Below are positions 18,292 to 27,880 of a DNA stretch of 64,000 nucleotides, one piece after another. Both the position numbers and the translations under genes were made by a program. The notes beneath the pieces are model-generated. The model was not told the DNA's origin and did not search any database. It saw only the letters and a program-made list of their open reading frames with translations. How positions within the stretch are numbered: the stretch's first letter is position 1; each line of letters opens with the position of its first letter. The stretch is from Acidobacteriota bacterium (GTDB lineage: Bacteria; Actinomycetota; Acidimicrobiia; Acidimicrobiales; RAAP-2), in NCBI GenBank assembly GCA_018971385.1, contig JAGXAY010000002.1, positions 1 through 64,000 of the forward strand. The letters run 5' to 3'.

Positions 18292-19383
18292 TTACCGGAC
18301 AGCGTGAAGGGAGTGGGGTGCGGGGGCGCCGAGGTGGCGCAAATCGGTGAGAACTTGAGCGAGGGAACTGACGCCGATGACCCGAAGAGAGGAGTGGGCG
18401 ACCGCCGTCGCTTGAGAGAGCTCGGCCGCGGGAACAAAAAAGACGGTCGCCCCCGCGCGCTCCACCGCCACCGTCTTCTCCGCGACTCCGCCCACCTCGC
18501 CGACCGTTCCGTCGAGCGAGATGGTTCCCGTCGCCGCGATGGGAATGGGCCCGGCAATGGGAGTCGTGGACAAACGGTCCATGATGGAGAGGGTCATGGC
18601 GAGACCCGCCGAGGGCCCCCCAATGTTCGCGGTGTCGACCGCGACGTGCACCGGACTCGTGACCCGCACCCCGTCCTCGATTCCGACGCCGAGGAAGGCA
18701 GAGAGGGTTCCCACCCCGGGACAGGGCGAACTCACCCCCGCCGGGGCCCGCGTGGACCGCACGACGACGGCCCTCGGGGAGAGTCGGGTGAGAACCCCGC
18801 TGGGAGAAAAACGGGCCGGCGCCACCTCGAGGTGAACGAGGTCGCCGGGCCGAACCTTGGAGAGCGAGCGCACGAGCGCGCAGCCCGAGGAAACGGGGGT
18901 TGAATTGAGTGACTGGATGAGGTCACCGACCCCGAGTCCGGCCACCGCGGCGGGTGAGTTACTCGCCACCTCGGTCACGACCGCGCCATCGCCCGTCACC
19001 ACGGGTTTCCACCCGAGGGCCCTCAGAGCCGACACCGTGGCGGCTTGCTGGGAGTCCGCCATTTGGAGGAAACCCTGGGCGTCGAGCTGGGACGCGGGAA
19101 CTCCCGGACTGAGCAGCGCGCTCTCGGGAATGAACTGAATCGCGCCTCCCCGCAGATGATCCACGAGGTCACCGAGCACGCTCAAGCGCTGGAGGTAGAC
19201 GTCCACCAGGTACACCCGGGAGTGGTGATCGCTCGTCGTCGTTCCGCTCACCGAGACGAGTGGGGGAACGAGGGTCGCTTGACCCGGTGTGATCGCGTAC
19301 TCCGACGTGGGCCAGAGTCCGAGGATGACGACGAGGGCCGCCACGACCAGGGCAACGGTGAGAAAGAGACCTAGGCGGCGCAC
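18292..19383 (-). CDS. YlbL-like PDZ domain/Lon (S16)-type serine protease
   Basis: N-terminal TM; PDZ region VTEVASNSPAAVAGLGVGDLIQSLNSTPV; Lon-like GGPSAGLAMTLSIMDRLS...GTVGEVGGVAEKTVAVERAGA (Ser/Lys dyad). Confidence 0.85.
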   Translation of the reverse strand: MRRLGLFLTVALVVAALVVILGLWPTSEYAITPGQATLVPPLVSVSGTTTSDHHSRVYLVDVYLQRLSVLGDLVDHLRGGAIQFIPESALLSPGVPASQLDAQGFLQMADSQQAATVSALRALGWKPVVTGDGAVVTEVASNSPAAVAGLGVGDLIQSLNSTPVSSGCALVRSLSKVRPGDLVHLEVAPARFSPSGVLTRLSPRAVVVRSTRAPAGVSSPCPGVGTLSAFLGVGIEDGVRVTSPVHVAVDTANIGGPSAGLAMTLSIMDRLSTTPIAGPIPIAATGTISLDGTVGEVGGVAEKTVAVERAGATVFFVPAAELSQATAVAHSSLRVIGVSSLAQVLTDLRHLGAPAPHSLHAVR

Positions 19384-19410
19384 TCGCCACGGAGATGGTG
19401 GAATGGACGC

Positions 19411-20040
19411 GTGGCTAATGACCCCACGCTAGCGAAGAGCGACCGCGACTACCTCCTCGCGGCGCGCCATCTCGACACCGTCGATCTCGAGAGGGTCCGG
19501 GGCTTTCTGACCTCGAACGACGATCGCACCCGCGTCCTCGCGCGTCGCATCCTCGCGGCGCGCCGCGTCATGACCGACGACGAGTGGACGAGTGCCCTGA
19601 CGGATTCCTCCTCGGGGGCCCGCCGCGACGCCCTCGAGTGGTTCGCCCGCGAGGAATCCGACGTCCGCCTCCTCCCCCTCGTGCGCGGGCTCCTTGCGGA
19701 CTCGGACGCCCTGGTGTGCGAGGCGGCCTGCTTCGCCCTCGGAGAGCTCGGCGACGGCGACGCCCTCGACGCCCTGTGCGACATTGCTCGCCGTCACGAG
19801 GACCCCCGATGCCGCGAGGCGGCCCTCGGAGCTCTCGGAGCCCTGGGCGATCCCCGAGCGACCGAGACGGTGATTGCGGCCCTCGAGGATAAGCCCTCCG
19901 TCCGCCGACGCGCCGTCGTCGCCCTCGCCGCCTTCGAGGGCCCCGAGGTCGACGCGGCTCTCGAACGGGCCCGCGAGGACCGGGACTGGCAGGTGCGCGC
20001 CGCGGTCGACCAGCTCGACCCCCACGGTCTCGGGGAGTAG
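19411..20040 (+). CDS. HEAT-repeat protein
   Basis: Repeated VCEAACFALGELGDGDALDAL / CREAALGALGALGDPRATETVIAAL / VRRRAVVALAAFEG units. Confidence 0.8.
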   Translation: MANDPTLAKSDRDYLLAARHLDTVDLERVRGFLTSNDDRTRVLARRILAARRVMTDDEWTSALTDSSSGARRDALEWFAREESDVRLLPLVRGLLADSDALVCEAACFALGELGDGDALDALCDIARRHEDPRCREAALGALGALGDPRATETVIAALEDKPSVRRRAVVALAAFEGPEVDAALERAREDRDWQVRAAVDQLDPHGLGE

Positions 20041-21045
20041 TTAGCGGTCGATCTCTCGAAAGAGAGAGTGCAGGTTCGACATCTGTTCGAGGCACATCGC
20101 GAGGCCCCGCACGATGACGGTGCCGGGGTCGTGTGCCACGTTCACGCTCACCCCCGTCGAGGTTTCGAGGAGTTCGGCGACGTCGGCCAGTTGAGAGTGA
20201 CCTCCGACGAGAGCCACACCCTGGGTCGAGACGTCCTGGGAGAGATCGGGCGGGGCGTCACCGAGGCACTCCTGCACCAGTCGTTCGGCGGCCGAGGCCA
20301 CCTCCGTCACCGCCGCGTTCACGAGCTCGGGGGCCACCTCGAACTCCACCGGGCGCCCGTCCGAAATTCGACGCGCTCGAACGACGACCGAGTGACCCCG
20401 AATGCGGCCGCGGGCGGAACCGAGCTCGACCTTCAACTCCTCGAGCACGGCCGGTGAGACCACCACGTTGTGGCGAATTCTCAGGAGCGAGGCGAGGTTC
20501 TCTTCAATATTGTTCCCACCCACGCGCCGGGCGGCCGAAGTGACGATTCCCCCGAGGGAGATGAGTGCGGCCTCGGTCACCCCGGCTCCGAGGACGGCGA
20601 CGGCCGAGCCCACCGGATCTTGCACCGGCAGGCCGAGACCGATCGCCGCGGCGACGGGGGCCTCCATCAGGGTCACTTCTTTCGCACCGGCGCGCACTGC
20701 GGCCTGGCGCAGGGCCCGACGTTCAATGGAGGTGGCGACCGTCGGAACGCTCATGATGACGCGCGCTCGCGAAAGCTTGGAGATGCCGGCTCGCTCGAAC
20801 AACCCCGAGATCAGGCGGGCGGTCACGTCGAAATCCACCGTGGTGCCTTCGGCGAGGGGGCGAAACACGACGACGTGACGGGGCAGTCGACCGACGAGCG
20901 CGAGAGCCCGATCCCCAATCTCGACCACGTCTCCCGAACTGGTGTCGAGGGCCACCAGGGTCGGCTCGTCGATGAGCACCCCCCGTTGGTCGGTGGCGAG
21001 GCGAGTCCGGGAGGTCCCTAAGTCGATCGCTACGTCAGTGGCCAC
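20041..21045 (-). CDS. MreB/Hsp70-fold actin-like ATPase
   Basis: VAIDLGTSRTRLATDQRGVLIDEPTLVAL, VIMSVPTVATSIERRALRQAAVRAGAKEVTLMEAPVAAAIGLGLPV, GGNNIEENLASLLR, VALVGGHSQLADVAELLE. Confidence 0.85.
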   Translation of the reverse strand: MATDVAIDLGTSRTRLATDQRGVLIDEPTLVALDTSSGDVVEIGDRALALVGRLPRHVVVFRPLAEGTTVDFDVTARLISGLFERAGISKLSRARVIMSVPTVATSIERRALRQAAVRAGAKEVTLMEAPVAAAIGLGLPVQDPVGSAVAVLGAGVTEAALISLGGIVTSAARRVGGNNIEENLASLLRIRHNVVVSPAVLEELKVELGSARGRIRGHSVVVRARRISDGRPVEFEVAPELVNAAVTEVASAAERLVQECLGDAPPDLSQDVSTQGVALVGGHSQLADVAELLETSTGVSVNVAHDPGTVIVRGLAMCLEQMSNLHSLFREIDR

Positions 21046-21101
21046 GGTTGCCCATGCTAGGTCCGGACCAGGGAGGGGGCGCGGGGACCTAGGTTGGGGG
21101 A

Positions 21102-22229
21102 GTGAGTGAGATGCCCTTTGGACCCATGTTCGACGACCTCATGCGGATGCTGTCCCAACAGGGTCCCGACGCCTGGTACGTGAACGCCACCCAGATGGCG
21201 ATGAGTATCGCCCGCGGTGACGACGGTGACCCGAACGCCCAACCCGCACTGCGTCAACGAGTGGAGCAGTTGGCTCCCCTGGTGGCGCGACACGTCGCCG
21301 CGCGACTCGGGCAACCGGTCGCCGACAACGCCGAAGCCCTCACGCGCTCGCAACTGACCGAACGGGCGCTCCAGCAGTGGCGACCACTGCTCGACCCCAT
21401 GGTGGCGCTGACCCAGAACCTCCCCACCCTCGGCACCGAGAGCGAGGAGGACCCCGCGGGCCTCATGGCCCAGTTCGCGTCCACCCTCGGCCCCCTCTTT
21501 CTCGGTTTTCAACTCGGGAGCGTCGCCGGCCACTTTTCGGAGCGCGCCTTCTCCCTCGCCGCCCTCCCCCTCCCCCGGTCCTTCGCCCCGGCCCTCGTCG
21601 TGAACAACGTGGCCCGCTTCGCTGAGGAGTGGTCCCTCGATCTCGATCAGGTGATGACCTTCGCCCTGGCCAACGAGATGGTGAGCGCCGTCGTGCTCTC
21701 CCAACCGGGCATTAGCGACGCCCTACGCTTCATCCTGGCTGACACCGTGCGCGAGGCGGCGCGCACCCAGGGAGATATCGTGAACCGGCTCCAGGGTCTC
21801 ACGGGTTCGGCCGACGCCGCCGACATCATGGCTCACCCGGAACGACTTCTCGAGGGGTTGAACTCGCCCGAGGACTCTCGCGCGACCCGGGCCCTCAACG
21901 CCGCCGTCGGAGCGCTCCTCGCGGTGGGAGACGCCGTGGCGAGCGACATCACGTCCGCTCTCACCGGACCGACGGACGCCCTCGGCGAAGCGTGGCGTCG
22001 GCGCCGCTTGAGCGACGCGCGCGGTGAAGACGCGGCGGCCGCCCTCTTCGGCGCCAGTCTTCAGGGCGAGCACCACGAACGAGCGGCCACCTGGGCTCGG
22101 GGGGTCATCGAGGCACACGGGGACGCGGCGACGAGTGCCCTGCTTCGCGCCGACGGCCTACCGAGCGACGATGAACTGTCTCAGCCCGCGGCGTGGTGGG
22201 GGCGAGTGTCGACGTCGCCCCTCGCCTGA
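21102..22229 (+). CDS. DUF2342-like (zinc-dependent metalloprotease family) protein, apparently without HExxH
   Basis: LGFQLGSVAGHFSERAF...ALVVNNVARFAEEWSLDLDQVMTFALANEMVSAVVLSQPGISDALRF resembles the family core, but the expected HE..H reads NEMVSA. Confidence 0.55.
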   Translation: MSEMPFGPMFDDLMRMLSQQGPDAWYVNATQMAMSIARGDDGDPNAQPALRQRVEQLAPLVARHVAARLGQPVADNAEALTRSQLTERALQQWRPLLDPMVALTQNLPTLGTESEEDPAGLMAQFASTLGPLFLGFQLGSVAGHFSERAFSLAALPLPRSFAPALVVNNVARFAEEWSLDLDQVMTFALANEMVSAVVLSQPGISDALRFILADTVREAARTQGDIVNRLQGLTGSADAADIMAHPERLLEGLNSPEDSRATRALNAAVGALLAVGDAVASDITSALTGPTDALGEAWRRRRLSDARGEDAAAALFGASLQGEHHERAATWARGVIEAHGDAATSALLRADGLPSDDELSQPAAWWGRVSTSPLA

Positions 22230-22234
22230 CGGGT

Positions 22235-22513
22235 CTAGGACTCCTCGTCGTAGCCGAGGTTCCACTCCACGAGCAGATTCTCTCGCTCGGCGTCCCGGTT
22301 GACCCGCTCCCGGTTACGACGGAACTGGGGATCGTGAGGGGGGAGAAAGCGTAGGCGGGCGTCGATACGGTCGACGAAGCCCTGAATCTGCTCCTCGTCC
22401 CCGAAGACCATCCGGCACTCCCAGTGGGGGGCCACGGGTCCGAGGTAGACCACCTGGACGTGACCGACGGGATCGGTGACCTCAGTGGTCTCGGCGCTAG
22501 GAATCTGGCTCAC
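22235..22513 (-). CDS. Conserved-looking small hypothetical protein
   Basis: 92-aa ORF filling the gap between flanking genes, no recognisable motif. Confidence 0.45.
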   Translation of the reverse strand: MSQIPSAETTEVTDPVGHVQVVYLGPVAPHWECRMVFGDEEQIQGFVDRIDARLRFLPPHDPQFRRNRERVNRDAERENLLVEWNLGYDEES

Positions 22514-22581
22514 GAACTCTCCTCTTCGGCCGCGGTGCTCGGACTCTCCAGTCTAGACCCGCTCGCCCGTAGCCTGGCGGG

Positions 22582-23394
22582 GTGCTCGAGTGCGTGATCA
22601 ACATCTCCGAGGGACGAGACGAGTTCCTCCTCGCCCGTCTCGACGCCGCCGCGGGCCCCTCCCTCCGTGATCGCCACAGCGACCCCCACCATCACCGGAG
22701 TGTCTTCACCCTCATCAACGACCGTGACGTCCTGCGTGACGACGTACGAAGCCTCTGCGCCCGCGCCCTCGACCTCGTCGACCTGCGCTCCCACGACGGG
22801 GTTCACCCCCGGCTCGGCGTCGTGGACGTCGTCCCCTTCGTTCCCCTCGGCGACGCATCCGCCGCGGGGGCCCTCGAGGAGCGGGACCGCTGCGCGCGCT
22901 GGCTCGGCGAACACGGGGTGCCGGCGTTTCTCTACGGAGAACTTTCTTCGGGCGAGTTCCGGGACCTGCCCACGGTGCGCCGGGAGGCTTTTTCGGTTAT
23001 CTCACCGGAGTTCGGGCCCGCCGTCGCCTCACCCCGTTCGGGCGCCTCGGCGGTGGGGGCGCGCGAAATTCTCGTCGCGTGGAATATCTGGCTCACCGGA
23101 GTGAGCCTCGAGGAGACCCGACGGATGGCCCGCGAACTTCGTCGCCCCGGCCTACGGACCCTCGGCCTCGCCGTCGGATCGTTCACTCAAGTGTCCTGCA
23201 ACCTCGTCGACTGGCGACGGGCCAGTCCCCTCGAGGTCTACGACGCCGTCCTCGCTCGCGTGGGTCGGGATCGCCTCGTGCGAGCCGAACTCGTGGGACT
23301 CGCCCCCACGGACCTACTGCGCTCTCTCCCCGAGAGTCGTTGGGGGGAACTCGGCTTCGACGAGTCGACGACGATCGAGAGCCGACTCACCTAG
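22582..23394 (+). CDS. Glutamate formimidoyltransferase (FtcD N-terminal-like)
   Basis: LECVINISEGRDEFLLARL...SDPHHHRSVFTLI...DLRSHDGVHPRLGVVDVVPFVPL. Confidence 0.85.
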   Translation: MLECVINISEGRDEFLLARLDAAAGPSLRDRHSDPHHHRSVFTLINDRDVLRDDVRSLCARALDLVDLRSHDGVHPRLGVVDVVPFVPLGDASAAGALEERDRCARWLGEHGVPAFLYGELSSGEFRDLPTVRREAFSVISPEFGPAVASPRSGASAVGAREILVAWNIWLTGVSLEETRRMARELRRPGLRTLGLAVGSFTQVSCNLVDWRRASPLEVYDAVLARVGRDRLVRAELVGLAPTDLLRSLPESRWGELGFDESTTIESRLT

Positions 23395-23669
23395 CTCGCG
23401 GCTTGGGCCCGGCGCTCGATGGCCCGGGCGCGACGGAGGCGCCGACGTTCCCGCTCGCTCATGCCACCCCAGATGCCGAATTTTTCCCCGTTGTCGAGGG
23501 CGTACTCGAGGCAGTCCTCGCGCACGACGCACCCCCGGCAGACCTCCTTGGCCTCCCGTGTGGAGGCGCCCCGCTCGGGGAAGAAGAGATCGGGGTCAAC
23601 CCCCATGCAGTTGGCCCGAGCCTGCCAGCCCCGGTCTTCCATTCCGCTCAACACATCCACGATGTCCAC
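23391..23669 (-). CDS. WhiB-family transcriptional regulator
   Basis: Four-Cys pattern C...C..C.....C (NCMGVDPDLFFPERG...VCRGCVVREDCLEYAL) and GIWGGMSERERRRLRR. Confidence 0.95.
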   Translation of the reverse strand: MDIVDVLSGMEDRGWQARANCMGVDPDLFFPERGASTREAKEVCRGCVVREDCLEYALDNGEKFGIWGGMSERERRRLRRARAIERRAQAAS

Positions 23670-23758
23670 GCCGTCTCCCCGAGGTCTCCGGCTGCCCTCA
23701 GCCGTGTAATTACACCGGTGTCATTGTGGCCGACGAGGGGCAATAATGCAAATCCTTC

Positions 23759-25744
23759 TTACGAGGCGCGCCGGTGACGCCGGGTCACGAAGTCGTCGAG
23801 GACGTAAGCGCCGAGGTCGTCAATCGAGGTGTAGAAGGTGCGCCCCCCGTTGACGCGAGCGATCTGCTCGACGAAGGGGAACTGACTCCGTTCGATATCG
23901 AGCGCGAAGGTGTTGATCACGATGCCCGCCCGAGTGCACCGCAGGACCTCGGCCATCGTGCGCTCCAGGGTCTCGTGCACCGGGGGCCACGAGAAGAAGG
24001 GCTCCCCGTCGCCGTCGAGGTGAGCGGTGGGTTCACCGTCGGTCACGACGACAATTTGGCGGACTCCTCGCTGGTCGCGCATCAGGTGACGGCCGAGGGC
24101 CAGGGCGTGCTGAAGGTTGGTGCCGTAGGAGTCGTCGATGGTCAGGGTCACGAGAGCGTCCGGCTTCAGTTCGAAGGCCAGAGCCGAGAAACCTACGACG
24201 GCGAGAAAGTCGCGGGGGTAACGCTGGCGGATGAGTTCCACCATCGCGACCAGCATCTTCTTCGCGGGTCCGAGATTGCCCCGTAGGGCCATCGAGCGGG
24301 AGAGGTCGATGGCGAAGACCGTCGCGTTGCGCTTCTCCCCCTCATAGTCGTGCACGACGAAGTCCTCGGGGGCCACGCGCAGCGGTAGTCCGGGCCCCTC
24401 GCGGCGAAGAGCGTTACGTAGCGTGTCGCCCACGTGGAGATTAACGAGCTCGCCCGTTTCGAACGTCCGCGAGGTCTCCTGACGTTCCCCGCGCACGTCA
24501 CGTTCCCGCGAGAGATGACCACCGGCGAGAGCGGCGCGCGCGGCGTCGGCGAAGAGGTCCCGCAGCGCTCGTTTCCCGATCGCCGACACGGCCCGGGGAG
24601 TCAGGGAGAATTCGCCCCGTCGCGCCTCGAGATACCCCCGCTCCCGCAGGGCCGAGATCGTCTGTCGAAGACGTTCCACGTGTCGCGCCGCATCCTCGCC
24701 GAGGTGTCGGCGAATGTGATCCACGTCCACCTCGGGCAGGGCCAGGGCCGCACCGGAACGAGACAGCAGGGACTCGAGTTCGCGCAGCTCGGCGAGTGAC
24801 TGGGTGGCGTCCACGGCGTCACTCCAGCCAGGTCCGCCCGCCGAACCCCCACTGCGGGACCAGTCGAGGTCGGGAGTCTCGTGGCGCAAGTTGGAGAGCA
24901 GTCGGTGGAGAGACCAGTCGAAGTCGGCGTCTTCACTCAGGTGGGACATCAGACTGCGAAGTTCGTCCTGCTGATCGGCAGACAAGCTGCGAAACATCGA
25001 CTCGGCGGCCGCGCTGCGTTCCGCGAGAGAACGCACCACGTCGTCGAGGGAGTGGGCGTCCGGAAAATAATCCCGGTACTGCTCGAGAAACTCCTCCGTC
25101 GCCGCGTCGACGTCCTCACCCCGGCGGCGACGCTCGAGAAGTTCGGAGAGATTGTTCATCATGTCGCGTAGACGCGCGAGCGCCGCCGGATCCGGATTCG
25201 CCAGGGCGTCCTTGGCCGCCTCGAAGTAGGTTCCCGCGAGATCTCTCGTTAACTCGTCGGAGAGACGCCCGAACTCCTCGGCGGCTTCGGGCGAGGCGAA
25301 CTCGTAGTGGCGAGCACTTTCGAAACGCTCCGCAAAACGCGATCCCCAGAGTGCTCGCTCGAGGTTTCGCCCCTCGGCGAGGCGCCGAGCGTCGGACTCC
25401 CGGGCCGCATCCTTCGACTCAACGGCCTCGCGCACCGCGGACTCCAAACCTTCGGCTTCGAGCCGTTCCACGTGCTCGAGCCACTGGGCGTAGCGCTCGA
25501 GGGGACTCTCCGAACTCGCCCCCTCGAGTTCGAACCGTCGAGCTCGGACTCGCTCGAGTAGATCGTCCACCCCCTCCACGCGTTGGCCGTCCGCGCCGAT
25601 AAAACCTGACCTCATCAGGTCGTCCAGGGCACGCGACACGTCGCCGTGGTCGAGGACTTCCTCGCCGAGATCGGCCAGGAGTTCGTCGAGGTCCTCTTCT
25701 ACGTTGTCCTCGGGACGACGACGCCGGTAGGCGAAGCTCATCAC
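23759..25744 (-). CDS. VWA-domain protein
   Basis: VFAIDLSRSMALRG MIDAS motif, VVVTDGEPTAHLDGDGEPFFSWPP; long charged N-terminal region. Confidence 0.85.
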   Translation of the reverse strand: MMSFAYRRRRPEDNVEEDLDELLADLGEEVLDHGDVSRALDDLMRSGFIGADGQRVEGVDDLLERVRARRFELEGASSESPLERYAQWLEHVERLEAEGLESAVREAVESKDAARESDARRLAEGRNLERALWGSRFAERFESARHYEFASPEAAEEFGRLSDELTRDLAGTYFEAAKDALANPDPAALARLRDMMNNLSELLERRRRGEDVDAATEEFLEQYRDYFPDAHSLDDVVRSLAERSAAAESMFRSLSADQQDELRSLMSHLSEDADFDWSLHRLLSNLRHETPDLDWSRSGGSAGGPGWSDAVDATQSLAELRELESLLSRSGAALALPEVDVDHIRRHLGEDAARHVERLRQTISALRERGYLEARRGEFSLTPRAVSAIGKRALRDLFADAARAALAGGHLSRERDVRGERQETSRTFETGELVNLHVGDTLRNALRREGPGLPLRVAPEDFVVHDYEGEKRNATVFAIDLSRSMALRGNLGPAKKMLVAMVELIRQRYPRDFLAVVGFSALAFELKPDALVTLTIDDSYGTNLQHALALGRHLMRDQRGVRQIVVVTDGEPTAHLDGDGEPFFSWPPVHETLERTMAEVLRCTRAGIVINTFALDIERSQFPFVEQIARVNGGRTFYTSIDDLGAYVLDDFVTRRHRRAS

Positions 25745-27153
25745 CGACTCCGTGATCGATAGAGAGCCGCGGTCCCCGACGTATCCTTACCCAGTCGCTT
25801 GGTCACGTAGAGACCTTCGAGAATGAACTCCGTGGCCGCGGCGAGGAGCCCCGGACTCGTCGAGTTCGCGAGCCGCTCGGCCGCCTCTCGTAGAGCGGGC
25901 ATGACCTCGAGGGTCGCCGTGTACTCGTGGGTCGCGACATCCTCTCCGACCTCGACGACCACTTCACCATCGAAGGCGGCCACAATCTCGCCGGCGCGCT
26001 CGAGCACCACGTGCTCGGCGAAACTCTGCCGCGTGGCGAGAGCGATCAGGGCGGGAATCACCCGTTCCGCGTCGTCCTCGTCGAGTGTGTCGAACTCGAT
26101 TTTTCCCTGCGTCGACTGCACCATGGCGACGAGGTCGCTCATGCGAGGAACCACACTCTCCTCCCCGTGACGCAGAGCCCGACGGGTCGCCGACGCGACG
26201 ACCGTCTCGTAGTTGGCGATAGAGAGCCGGACCGACACTCCCGAACGCTGGGAGACCGCCTGACTGGCGCGAGCGACGTGAGACGTCCGGGCGATCACGT
26301 CCTCGATGAACCACGGCATCTCGAGAGTCATCCCGGCGGTCTCCACCGAAGCTTCCTCGCGCATGATCTCGATCTCGGTACTGATCTCGAAGGGGTAGTG
26401 GGTCCGAATCTGGGATCCGAAGCGGTCCTTCAGCGGAGTAATGAGTCGACCACGGTTGGTGTAGTCCTCGGGGTTCGCCGTCGCCACTACGACCACGTCC
26501 ACCTCGAGACGCACGAGGTGGGTGCGAATCTGCACGTCCCTCTCCTCGAGTACGTTGAGCAAGCCGACCTGGATTCTCTCCGCCAAGTCCGGCAACTCGT
26601 TAATCGCGAAGATGCCCCGGTGAGACTTCGGCACGAGACCGAAGGAGAGCGCCCGGGGGTCATCGAGGTAGAGCCCGCCGGCAACTTTGATGGGGTCGAT
26701 GTCTCCGATGAGGTCGGCCATCGAGGTGTCCGGAGTCGCTAACTTCTCGGCGAAGCGCGCCGATCGGGGGACCCATTCGACGGGGGTGTCCTCGCCGTGC
26801 TCGGCGAGGAGGTCGCGGGCGAAGACGGAGACGGGGCGCAGGGGATCGTCACGAACCGGCGAGCCGGCGACGATGGGAATCCAGTCGTCGAGGAGTTCGA
26901 CGAGAGCTCGAATCAGTCGAGTTTTAGCCTGACCCCGCTCTCCGAGCAAGATCACGTCGTGGCCCGCGAGGAGGGCGGTCTCCAGTTGAGGGAGCACGGT
27001 GGCGTCGTAGCCGCGCACCGCGGAGGTGAGCGAGCGGCCCGCGCGAAGTCGGGCCTCGAGGTTGCGACGCATCTCGTCGCGCACCGAGAGGGGTTGGTAT
27101 CCGTAGTCACGAAGTTCGCCCAGCGTGCGGGGGCGGGGGGAGGTACTGGTCAT
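25741..27153 (-). CDS. MoxR/Mg-chelatase-like AAA+ ATPase
   Basis: [18 protein letters not shown] Walker [32 protein letters not shown]; 4-nt overlap with the VWA gene. Confidence 0.85.
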   Translation of the reverse strand: MTSTSPRPRTLGELRDYGYQPLSVRDEMRRNLEARLRAGRSLTSAVRGYDATVLPQLETALLAGHDVILLGERGQAKTRLIRALVELLDDWIPIVAGSPVRDDPLRPVSVFARDLLAEHGEDTPVEWVPRSARFAEKLATPDTSMADLIGDIDPIKVAGGLYLDDPRALSFGLVPKSHRGIFAINELPDLAERIQVGLLNVLEERDVQIRTHLVRLEVDVVVVATANPEDYTNRGRLITPLKDRFGSQIRTHYPFEISTEIEIMREEASVETAGMTLEMPWFIEDVIARTSHVARASQAVSQRSGVSVRLSIANYETVVASATRRALRHGEESVVPRMSDLVAMVQSTQGKIEFDTLDEDDAERVIPALIALATRQSFAEHVVLERAGEIVAAFDGEVVVEVGEDVATHEYTATLEVMPALREAAERLANSTSPGLLAAATEFILEGLYVTKRLGKDTSGTAALYRSRSR

Positions 27154-27211
27154 GGCCTCAACTTAGGGGAGCCCTCCCGCGTCTCGTCCTTTCGCGGGAG
27201 TCATTGACCTC

Positions 27212-27250
27212 GCCTATCGAAATGATAGGCATTACTCATCGAGACGATGA
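27212..27250 (+). promoter_or_regulatory. Tandem palindromic OxyR-type operators
   Basis: GCCTATC-GAAAT-GATAGGC (27212-27230) and TCATCG-AGA-CGATGA (27236-27250); centres 22 bp apart, upstream of ahpC. Confidence 0.7.
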
Positions 27251-27311
27251 ATGTAACAAGGTTATTTCCATTTATGATGTCTATCTCACTACCAATCACA
27301 GGAGAGTCGTC

Positions 27312-27875
27312 GTGTCCCTTATCAACACCGAGATTGTGCCCTTCACCGCCACCGCCTACCACAACGGCGCGTTCGTGCCGGTGAGTGACCAGGACCTGCA
27401 TGGTCACTGGTCCGTGGTGTTCTTCTACCCGGCCGACTTCACCTTCGTGTGCCCCACCGAGCTCGGAGACCTCGCCGACTACTACGGCGAGCTGCGCTCC
27501 CTCGACGTGGAGGTGTACTCCGTCTCCACCGACACCCACTTCACCCACAAGGCCTGGCACGACACCTCCGACACCATTCGCAAGATCACGTACCCGATGA
27601 TCGGCGACCCCACCCAGACCATCTCCCGCAACTTCGATGTGCTGCGCGAGAACGAGGGTCTGGCCGACCGGGCCACCTTCCTCGTCGACCCCGACGGCGT
27701 GATTCAGGTGGTCGAGATGACCGCCGAGGGCATTGGACGCAACGCCAGCGAGCTGGTGCGAAAGATTCGCGCCGCCCAGTACGTGCGGACCCACCCGGGC
27801 GAAGTCTGCCCCGCTAAGTGGGAAGAGGGCGAAACGACCCTCGCGCCGTCGCTCGACCTCGTCGGAAAGATCTGA
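27312..27875 (+). CDS. ahpC: Alkyl hydroperoxide reductase subunit C (2-Cys peroxiredoxin)
   Basis: [29 protein letters not shown] resolving Cys. True start GTG 27312 with AGGAGAG SD; the track start 27204 lies within the operators. Confidence 0.95.
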   Translation: MSLINTEIVPFTATAYHNGAFVPVSDQDLHGHWSVVFFYPADFTFVCPTELGDLADYYGELRSLDVEVYSVSTDTHFTHKAWHDTSDTIRKITYPMIGDPTQTISRNFDVLRENEGLADRATFLVDPDGVIQVVEMTAEGIGRNASELVRKIRAAQYVRTHPGEVCPAKWEEGETTLAPSLDLVGKI

Positions 27876-27880
27876 TTCCC

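Noticed and set aside
19390-19420. GAGATGGTGGAATGGACGCG resembling the 5' half of tRNA-Leu
   Set aside because: No matching anticodon arm, T-arm or acceptor stem follows; the sequence continues into the HEAT-repeat CDS.
25741-27153. Walker B Asp replaced by Asn (FAINELPDL) in the MoxR-like ATPase
   Set aside because: I recall this INELPDL form as common in this AAA+ subfamily, so it is probably not a degeneration; an alignment would settle it.
27204-27311. Extended N-terminus of AhpC in the ORF track
   Set aside because: Covers OxyR-type palindromes and lacks similarity to AhpC; GTG 27312 has a Shine-Dalgarno and begins the conserved sequence.
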